Below, in pieces: positions 5,771 through 11,207 of a stretch of 11,207 nt of DNA. The notes under the pieces are model-generated. The model saw only the letters and a program-made list of their open reading frames with translations, did not search any database and was not told where the DNA came from. The stretch spans positions 1 through 11,207 of the forward strand of contig JAKSDN010001166.1 in assembly GCA_022360075.1 (NCBI GenBank), written 5' to 3'. Numbering within the stretch: the first letter of the stretch is position 1; each line of letters opens with the position of its first letter. This DNA is from Kiloniellales bacterium. GTDB taxonomy: Bacteria > Pseudomonadota > Alphaproteobacteria > Kiloniellales > JAKSDN01. The position numbers were made by a program, and so were the translations under genes.

Positions 5771-6688
5771 ATGCGCATAAATTTCGAATTCTCCGACCTC
5801 GAAGCCTTTCTCGCCGTCGCCGATCTCGGCTCGTTTCAGCGCGCGGCAGAGCAGCTAAACGTCTCGCAGCCCGCGCTCACCCGGCGGATTCAGAAACTCG
5901 AGGCGACACTGGGCGTCAGGCTCTTCGACCGCACGACGCGGTCGCTGAAATTGACGCTTGCGGCCAAACGCCTGCGCGGCCGGGCGCAAGCCATGGTCGA
6001 TGGCGCCGCCGAAGCGATGCTGGCGCTCCAGGACGAGACCGCCCGGTTCGAGTACGAGCGCAACGCCATCGTCTCCATTGCCCTAGTGCCGAGCGCCACG
6101 CAGAGGATTCTGACCAATGCGATCCAGGAGTTTCGCAGACGCGGATACGCCGCGCGCATTCGCATTCTCGACGGGCTCGCCAATGACGTGGCCGAAGCGG
6201 TCGCGCAGGGCGAGGCCGATTTCGGCGTGACCTCCATACCCGCGCTGGAGCCCAATATCGGCTTCCAGGCCATCACGGATGATCCATTCGTCCTTGCCTT
6301 CAGGCGTGATAGTCCGTTGGCGGAGCAGGCGGAGATCCGCTGGGATTCACTGAAAGACCTGCCGCTGATCGTGGCGATGAAGGGTACCGGCAACCGGATG
6401 GTAATCGACGAGGCGCTGGCCCGCGCGCGCCAAAGCCTGAGCTGGTTGTACGAGGTGCGACGCACGACGACCGCTCTTTGTCTGGCCGAAGCCGGAATCG
6501 GTGTTGCGGTGCTGCCTGAGACGGCGGTCCCCGGAGATCCCAAATCGCCAATTGTCTCGTGCCCCCTGGTCGCACCCACCGTATCGCGCACGATCGGTAT
6601 CGTCCGGCGACTCGCTCAGCCCCTCCCGACGCCAGCCGAGGCCATGATCAGAATTCTCGAAGAGGGCGGGGCCAAAGCTCATGCTTAG
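5771..6688 (+). CDS. LysR-family transcriptional regulator, probable regulator of the tricarboxylate cluster
   Basis: Standard-length LysR protein (305 residues). The N-terminal winged helix-turn-helix is clear: FSDLEAFLAVADLGSFQRAA (7-26), recognition helix around SQPALTRRIQKLE (32-44), and LGVRLFDRTTR (47-57). A linker helix follows to about 90. The C-terminal effector domain (about 97-300) has two Rossmann-like halves, including EADFGVTSI (148-156) and EAGIGVAVLPE (240-250), and would bind a small organic acid. It diverges from tcuA and converges on the prpF-like gene, so it separates the two arms of the cluster. This is the usual arrangement for a regulator acting on the divergent promoter and repressing itself. 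It has no ribosome binding site. Its TAG (6686-6688) overlaps the opposing stop codon. The ligand is unknown; a tricarboxylate is the natural guess. Confidence 0.93.
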   Translation: MRINFEFSDLEAFLAVADLGSFQRAAEQLNVSQPALTRRIQKLEATLGVRLFDRTTRSLKLTLAAKRLRGRAQAMVDGAAEAMLALQDETARFEYERNAIVSIALVPSATQRILTNAIQEFRRRGYAARIRILDGLANDVAEAVAQGEADFGVTSIPALEPNIGFQAITDDPFVLAFRRDSPLAEQAEIRWDSLKDLPLIVAMKGTGNRMVIDEALARARQSLSWLYEVRRTTTALCLAEAGIGVAVLPETAVPGDPKSPIVSCPLVAPTVSRTIGIVRRLAQPLPTPAEAMIRILEEGGAKAHA

Positions 6689-7824
6689 CCCGATGACCGT
6701 GCCGGGAGAATCGCGCTGCTCGTTTCAACAGCCTCATTGGGGCCTTTCCAGACGGACGCCGGAACAAAAACGTTTCCCTCGAACAGGCGCCGACAGGTGC
6801 GAATGGTTCCGGCGCGCACCACATCCGTCTCGGCCCCATGGCCGCGAACCTCGAGAACGACGTCGATGATCCCCGATGGATGCTCGATTGAAATCGTTTG
6901 CTTGGGCTGGCACGAGACCTGCCCGAGGCCATCGGCGACCGTTCCTTCGATCACCGCGCAGGTCGCGACACAGATCGCGCCCGAGACGGCATGGGCGGCG
7001 TGGGTTTTCTGCGGTACGAAATAGCGTGACGTAATCGTGCCGCCGGCCGCAGGCTCCGAGAGGAGTCCTAGCTTCGGCACGACCTTGTTCGACACATGGC
7101 CGAGGCCCATGCGCAAGGCCGCGGCCCGGCGGATGGATTCCATGCGCAGGAAAAGCTCGGTATCTTCGTCAAGCTCGGCCTTGCTCTCGTGACCCGTTTT
7201 GCCGAGGTCCTTTGCCCGCATGATGACCATCGGCATCGCCACATCCATACAGGTGACGGCGACGCCCTCGATGTCCTCGTGCAAACAGCCGGTCGGCAGC
7301 AAGGCGCCGGTCTTTGAGCCGACGACGTCCATGAAGTTGAGCACCACCGGCGCCGCCGTACCCGGTACGCCGTCGATCGCGGTATCGCCTTCGTACTCCA
7401 CCCGTCCTCCCGGTGTCTGCACCACGGATTCGATCAAAGAACCGGTGTTGACGTTGTGGACTCTGACCATCGCCGTGCCTTCTGCCGCCGGGACCAGTCC
7501 AGCCTCGATCGCGAAGGCACCGACACCGGAGAGGATGTTGCCGCAGGTCGGTTCGGTGTCGACGACGGCACGCTCGATGGCAACTTGGGCGAAGAGGTAG
7601 TCGACGTCGGCGTCCGGGCGCGAGGGAGGACCGACCATCGCGACCTTGCTGGTCAACGGATCGCCGCCGCCTATGCCGTCAATCTGGCGAAGATCCGGCG
7701 AGCCCATGACCGATAGCAGGACTTCGTCACGGCGTTTCGGCTCCGCCGGCAGGTCGCGCAACAGGAAATAGGGCGCCTTCGAGGTCCCGCCGCGCATCAC
7801 GACACAAGGAATCTTGGTCTGCAT
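6685..7824 (-). CDS. PrpF/GalD-family isomerase (4-oxalomesaconate tautomerase-like)
   Basis: Cytoplasmic isomerase of 379 residues with the two-fold diaminopimelate-epimerase-like architecture of the PrpF family. Visible landmarks are MRGGTSKAPYF (10-20), IDGIGGGDPLTSK (48-60) with the likely catalytic lysine 60, EPTCGN (91-96) with the likely catalytic cysteine 94, and NTGSL followed by QTPGGRVEYEG (126-146). Known members move double bonds in unsaturated tricarboxylates: PrpF on 2-methylaconitate, GalD on 4-oxalomesaconate. No gallate or methylcitrate genes are in the window. The neighbours handle tricarboxylates, so an aconitate-like substrate is a reasonable inference, for example cis/trans-aconitate made by TcuA or imported by the Tct system. 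It starts 16 nt after the stress-protein gene, without a strong Shine-Dalgarno, and is last in the tct operon. Sequence resemblance alone favours GalD naming. Confidence 0.88.
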   Translation of the reverse strand: MQTKIPCVVMRGGTSKAPYFLLRDLPAEPKRRDEVLLSVMGSPDLRQIDGIGGGDPLTSKVAMVGPPSRPDADVDYLFAQVAIERAVVDTEPTCGNILSGVGAFAIEAGLVPAAEGTAMVRVHNVNTGSLIESVVQTPGGRVEYEGDTAIDGVPGTAAPVVLNFMDVVGSKTGALLPTGCLHEDIEGVAVTCMDVAMPMVIMRAKDLGKTGHESKAELDEDTELFLRMESIRRAAALRMGLGHVSNKVVPKLGLLSEPAAGGTITSRYFVPQKTHAAHAVSGAICVATCAVIEGTVADGLGQVSCQPKQTISIEHPSGIIDVVLEVRGHGAETDVVRAGTIRTCRRLFEGNVFVPASVWKGPNEAVETSSAILPARSSG

Positions 7825-7840
7825 GGGTCGAATCGTCTCG

Positions 7841-8698
7841 TCAGTGCGCCATCAAGACCGGACGATCGGCCGATGCCAGGATCTCGCGGGTGACACCGCC
7901 AAAGACGATCTCGCGCATGCGCGGCCGGCTGTATCCGCCCATCACGATGAGATCGGCGCTGTTGGCCTTGGCCGCGTCGACCAGGGCATTGCCGATGTGG
8001 TGCGTCGTCGGACGCAAAATGTCCGTCGTGACCGATGCGCCCTTGAACGACAGGTAGTCCTTAACGGCGTCGAGACCCGGAGCGACTGTGGCGCAATCCG
8101 CCGTTGCAGCGACGACGACCGCCTCGGCGTTGGTCAGCAAAGGCAGGGCATCGTTGACGGCACGCGCCGCTTCGCGGCTACCGTTCCAGCCGACGAGAAT
8201 GCGGTCGGCTCGGAAGGACTGCTGATCTCTCGGCATCAGCAGAAGCGGCTTGCCGGTTTCGAGGAGCGCCGCCTCGAAAGAGGCAGAGGGTCGAGCCTCT
8301 GTCGGGCGCGACAGCAGAATCATGTCGACGACCCTGCCGTGGCTCGCGATCAAGCCGCTTCGCAGACCGGTGCTCTGTCGCCACGTTGCGCTCGGTCCGT
8401 GGGGAGCCGGGGGATCGCCAAGTGCGACACCTTGTTTCCGGCAAAGCGCGTCGAACAGCGCACGCAGCTCTGCACCCACCTCTTCGGCATGGCGATCGGC
8501 GGTTTCCGTCAAGCCCCGCATCGCTTCCTTCGACATGCCGAAAATGTCTTCCGGAATGGACTGGCGCGGACTCACGTAGGTGAACAGAAGTTGTAGATGC
8601 GCGCCGAAGTGCTTGGCGACTGCCAGGCCGCCGGTGATCCGCTGCTCGACATCGCCCCCCAGCCCGACGGGCATCAACAAGGACCGGAAGTGACCCAT
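7841..8698 (-). CDS. Universal stress protein, two-domain (UspA family)
   Basis: Cytoplasmic protein of 285 residues made of two Usp domains. The first (about 1-157) is degenerate, beginning HFRSLLMPVGLGG and ending in GKPLLLMPR. The second (about 163-285) is better conserved, beginning ADRILVGWNGSREAARAV and ending in ADRPVLMAH. The nucleotide-loop region reads MGGYSRPRMREIVFGGVT (253-270). In the canonical G-2x-G-9x-G pattern the second glycine is replaced by serine 257, so ATP binding is uncertain. GGAGG lies 5 nt before the ATG. It sits 22 nt after the transporter permease gene and 16 nt before the prpF-like gene, so it is an integral member of the operon. A USP beside transporters is a recurrent pattern, but its role here is unknown. 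Confidence 0.9.
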   Translation of the reverse strand: MGHFRSLLMPVGLGGDVEQRITGGLAVAKHFGAHLQLLFTYVSPRQSIPEDIFGMSKEAMRGLTETADRHAEEVGAELRALFDALCRKQGVALGDPPAPHGPSATWRQSTGLRSGLIASHGRVVDMILLSRPTEARPSASFEAALLETGKPLLLMPRDQQSFRADRILVGWNGSREAARAVNDALPLLTNAEAVVVAATADCATVAPGLDAVKDYLSFKGASVTTDILRPTTHHIGNALVDAAKANSADLIVMGGYSRPRMREIVFGGVTREILASADRPVLMAH

Positions 8699-8720
8699 CC
8701 TCTCCTCCGTCTCTGGTCGA

Positions 8721-10691
8721 TCACCCGATGGGCCATGGCAGGCTCACCGCCTCCTGGAGCAATCCGCGCGGAAAATCGAGCACCATGATATGCGCCAGGA
8801 ACACGAGGAAGCCGACGCCGCAGGCTGTCAGAAGCCCGGCCTTCGCCCAGGAAACGCCGCCTTTCACCTTCAGGAAAACAAGGAAGAACGCCGTCAGCGC
8901 CAAGAGGTATCCAATGACGAAAATCGCCGCGAGGAAGCCGGCGAGCCAGTAGATGTAGTGGCCCAGGCCGACGAGTCGGTCGCGGTTTCCAGCCTCGCCG
9001 CCGAGCTCCTCGTCGTGATTGGCGGCGGCTTTCGCCGGGGCGATCGTCAGGTCGTAGAGCACCCAGCCGCCAAGCACCAACATGACGACCGAAACCGCAC
9101 CGGTGTAGATGCCGCCGAGATAGGAATGCTGGAACGCGTCGTAGAGGCCGTAGGCGAAACAGACCAGCAGGAAGCCCGCGAACAAGGCCTGCGGGCGGCG
9201 GTCCGATGCGTGGCGCGCTTGTTCGTCGTCCGTGCCGCGATGACCGTAGATCGCGCCGAGTACGACCGATGACAGCGTCAAGAGACCGATGATGATGACG
9301 CCGGGACGGGTGACGAACTCCCACTCGTAGAACTGCAGCGCCTGGTAGAGATAGGTCTCCATCTGGCCCGACAGAACGAAGCCGATGAGCAGTGCCGGCC
9401 GCGGCCAGCCGAAGCGCTTCATCAGGATGCCGAGCAGGCCGATCGCGAAGAGCGCCACGAGATCGCCGAGGTCGCGCGTCGCCTGAAAGGCGCCGAAGCA
9501 GATCACCATGATCATGAAGGGCGCCATCAGCGGATAGCGGATCGTGGTCAACTTGGCGACGTGCTTGGATATCAGCAGGCAGGTTCCGGCGCCGATGACG
9601 TTGGCCAGCGCCAGCGACCATATGATCGTGTAGGTGATGTCCAGGTTCTCTTCGACCATGGAAGGACCGGGCTCGATGCCGATCAGCACCATGCCGCCGA
9701 GGAACACCGCCATGCTGCCGGACCCGGGCACACCGAACAGCAGCGTGGGAATCAAGCCGCCGCCCTCTTTGGCGTTGTTAGCGGATTCCGGCGCCAGAAC
9801 GCCGCGGATATCACCCTTGCCGAACTGCGATTTGTCCTTCGAGGTCTGCACGACGTGGCCGTAGGCGATCCAGTCGACGACACTGCCGCCGAGGCCCGGT
9901 AGCGCGCCGACCATGGAGCCGATACCGGCGCAGCGCACGCAGAGCCACTTGTGGCGGATCGTGTCCCGCAGGCCGTCGAGCCAGCCCTTGCCGAGCGTCG
10001 CGCCGCCGGCGATCGATCGATTCTGCCGCAGGAGGTCGACGATCTCCGGAATGGCGAAAATGCCCAGGCCGACCACGACGAGCGGCACGCCGTCGGTGAG
10101 ATAGTCCAGATCGAAGATCATGCGGTACTCGCCGGTGGCCGGTGCACCGCCGACACCGCCGAGGAGCAGGCCGATTCCACAGGCGGCCAAACCCTTCACG
10201 ATGCTGGAGCCGGCCATGACCCCGACCATGCTGAGGCCCAGAACCGTCAGCATGAAGAGCTCGGCCGAGCCAAACAGAAGGATGACGGGGCGGGCGATCA
10301 GAACGAAAACCGTTAGAATCAAGGCACCGAGCAAGCCGCCGAACAACGATGCGGAAAAGGCGGCACCCAACGCACGGGCCGCCTCGCCTTTCTTGGCGAG
10401 CGGAAATCCGTCGAGAACCGTTGCTTGAGATGCACTCGAGCCCGGTATCCCCATCAAAACGGAGGTAAAGGTGTCGGAGGTGGGGATCACGACCACGAGG
10501 CCGATCAGCATGGCCAGCGCGGAGGTGGGATCCATGCCATAGAGAAACGGAAGCAGAAGAGAAAGGCCAACGATCCCGCCGAGGCCGGGGAAAATCCCGA
10601 CCGCGAGCCCCAGGAAGACGCCGCCAATCAGATAGAGAAGATGGACGCCGCTGGCGATGTTCCCGAGCGCGATGAGCGCACTGTCAAGCAT
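8721..10691 (-). CDS. Tripartite tricarboxylate transporter permease, TctA-TctB fusion
   Basis: Inner-membrane permease of 656 residues joining both membrane subunits of a TTT-family tricarboxylate:cation symporter. Residues 1 to about 485 are TctA, with the two inverted-repeat signature loops GIFPGLGG (32-39) and GALPGLGG (262-269), plus MGIPGSSAS (80-88) and ESANNAKEGGGLIPTLLFG (302-320), which mark the transport sites. A charged linker (about 484-500, GHRGTDDEQARHASDRR) leads into a C-terminal TctB domain (about 501-650). That domain has four hydrophobic segments (roughly 502-518, 529-548, 578-608, 616-638). Canonical TctA is about 500 residues and TctB about 150, so the sum fits a clean fusion. 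GGGGAGGG precedes the ATG by 4 nt. It is downstream of tctC and upstream of the stress protein. Confidence 0.93.
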   Translation of the reverse strand: MLDSALIALGNIASGVHLLYLIGGVFLGLAVGIFPGLGGIVGLSLLLPFLYGMDPTSALAMLIGLVVVIPTSDTFTSVLMGIPGSSASQATVLDGFPLAKKGEAARALGAAFSASLFGGLLGALILTVFVLIARPVILLFGSAELFMLTVLGLSMVGVMAGSSIVKGLAACGIGLLLGGVGGAPATGEYRMIFDLDYLTDGVPLVVVGLGIFAIPEIVDLLRQNRSIAGGATLGKGWLDGLRDTIRHKWLCVRCAGIGSMVGALPGLGGSVVDWIAYGHVVQTSKDKSQFGKGDIRGVLAPESANNAKEGGGLIPTLLFGVPGSGSMAVFLGGMVLIGIEPGPSMVEENLDITYTIIWSLALANVIGAGTCLLISKHVAKLTTIRYPLMAPFMIMVICFGAFQATRDLGDLVALFAIGLLGILMKRFGWPRPALLIGFVLSGQMETYLYQALQFYEWEFVTRPGVIIIGLLTLSSVVLGAIYGHRGTDDEQARHASDRRPQALFAGFLLVCFAYGLYDAFQHSYLGGIYTGAVSVVMLVLGGWVLYDLTIAPAKAAANHDEELGGEAGNRDRLVGLGHYIYWLAGFLAAIFVIGYLLALTAFFLVFLKVKGGVSWAKAGLLTACGVGFLVFLAHIMVLDFPRGLLQEAVSLPWPIG

Positions 10692-10716
10692 CGATCCCTC
10701 CCCGATGAATGGCCGG

Positions 10717-10739
10717 GGGCGGGTCCGCTCGACCCGCCC
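10717..10739 (-). promoter_or_regulatory. Intercistronic RNA hairpin between tctC and tctAB
   Basis: GGGCGGGTC (10717-10725) and GACCCGCCC (10731-10739) form a perfect 9-bp stem with a 5-nt loop, within the 64-nt gap between the two genes. No T-run follows on the minus strand. As with the hairpin after proX, it fits a stabiliser or partial terminator that boosts the periplasmic binding-protein mRNA. The function is inferred. Confidence 0.7.
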
Positions 10740-10755
10740 TCTTCACCGATCCAGG

Positions 10756-11207
10756 TCAGAACTTGACGTTGTAGGTTTCAGTCAGCCAGGTCCGCACCCA
10801 GTCCTTGGCATTCGGATCGACGTTGACCGCCGTATCCAGCAGCAGTTCGGCGTCGGGGCCGACCTTTTGCGGATAGGTGCCGAGGACAGTCTGCGATTCT
10901 TCTTTGAAGCCGGGGGTGTCAATGGTCTTGGCTACGGCATCGCGCCACGCCTGCAACACGTCATCCGGCGTGTCCTTCGGCAGGAAAACCATCTTCTGGG
11001 CGGCGAACCCGGCGATGAAAAAGGCCTTCCAGGCCTCGAACCACTCGCCCGACGGCTTCTTGCCGTGGACCATTTCATAGACCTCGACGAAGTGAGGCAG
11101 ATCCGGGAAGGTCGGGTCGCGCACCAGGTTCCCCTGTTCGTCGAGCGCACCCCAGCTCATAATCGGGACGGCTTTGCCGCTATCGACCAGTGGCTTCACC
11201 TTCTTGA
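10756..11207 (-). CDS. Tripartite tricarboxylate transporter substrate-binding protein TctC (C-terminal part)
   Basis: The last 150 residues of a periplasmic tricarboxylate-binding receptor of the TctC/Bug family; the 5' part, including the signal peptide and start, lies beyond the window. The frame stays open to the edge (lysine codons at 11205-11200), so the valine codon GTG at 11199-11197 is internal, not a start. Visible family-like sequence includes ALDEQGNLVRDPTFPDLP (late in domain I), WFEAWKAFFIAGFAAQKMVFLPKDTP, followed by LQAWRDAVAKTIDTPGF and a C-terminal helix. Stop TGA/TAA-side residues are LTETYNVKF. TctC captures the substrate and delivers it to TctA/TctB. The ligand specificity lies partly in the missing half. 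It is followed after 64 nt by the fused permease gene. Confidence 0.88.
   Translation of the reverse strand, partial: KKVKPLVDSGKAVPIMSWGALDEQGNLVRDPTFPDLPHFVEVYEMVHGKKPSGEWFEAWKAFFIAGFAAQKMVFLPKDTPDDVLQAWRDAVAKTIDTPGFKEESQTVLGTYPQKVGPDAELLLDTAVNVDPNAKDWVRTWLTETYNVKF

Noticed and set aside
7814..8596. Plus-strand open frame of about 260 codons opposite the stress protein
   Set aside because: Antisense to a well-supported UspA-family gene and without recognisable features.
8674..9621. Minus-strand open frame of about 315 codons in another frame of the permease gene
   Set aside because: Arginine- and histidine-rich out-of-frame reading of the TctB half; it has no membrane segments or motifs, whereas the permease frame has them.

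Overview
High-GC DNA with protein families and codon bias typical of an Alphaproteobacterium, perhaps Rhodospirillales or Rhizobiales; the lineage is inferred, not proven. Every recognisable intact gene except one LysR regulator lies on the minus strand. The short AT-rich stretches coincide with the promoters. No tRNA, rRNA, CRISPR array, insertion sequence or T-rich intrinsic terminator was seen.

Region 1 (1-2470, minus strand): an osmoprotectant or quaternary-amine ABC importer in the order binding protein (proX-like, 1288-2244), ATPase (proV-like, 122-1168), permease (proW-like, only its first 40 codons, 1-121). A good sigma70-type promoter (2436-2464) lies upstream of proX. It gives a leader of about 185 nt containing a strong hairpin. 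A second strong hairpin (1236-1268) sits between proX and proV.

Region 2 (2471-3109): mostly non-coding, but it carries the C-terminal remnant of a NagD-like HAD phosphatase on the plus strand (2530-2934) that has lost its catalytic N-terminus.

Region 3 (3110-11207): a tricarboxylate uptake and catabolism module. tcuA (flavin dehydrogenase) and tcuB (Fe-S/membrane electron carrier) overlap by 11 nt and diverge from a lysR gene (5771-6688). Converging on lysR from the other side is a minus-strand operon of tctC (partial), a fused tctA-tctB permease, a two-domain universal stress protein, and a PrpF/GalD-family isomerase. The expected logic is that TctC captures a tricarboxylate in the periplasm and the TctA-TctB fusion imports it. 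TcuA/TcuB would then oxidise a substrate such as tricarballylate to cis-aconitate and pass electrons to the membrane. The PrpF homologue would interconvert double-bond isomers (aconitate-like acids), feeding the TCA cycle.

The lysR-tcuA intergenic region is unusually compact. Two divergent promoters share nearly the same -35 position inside a 32-bp imperfect palindrome. The lysR promoter is placed so that the transcript should begin at or next to the ATG, so the mRNA is probably leaderless.
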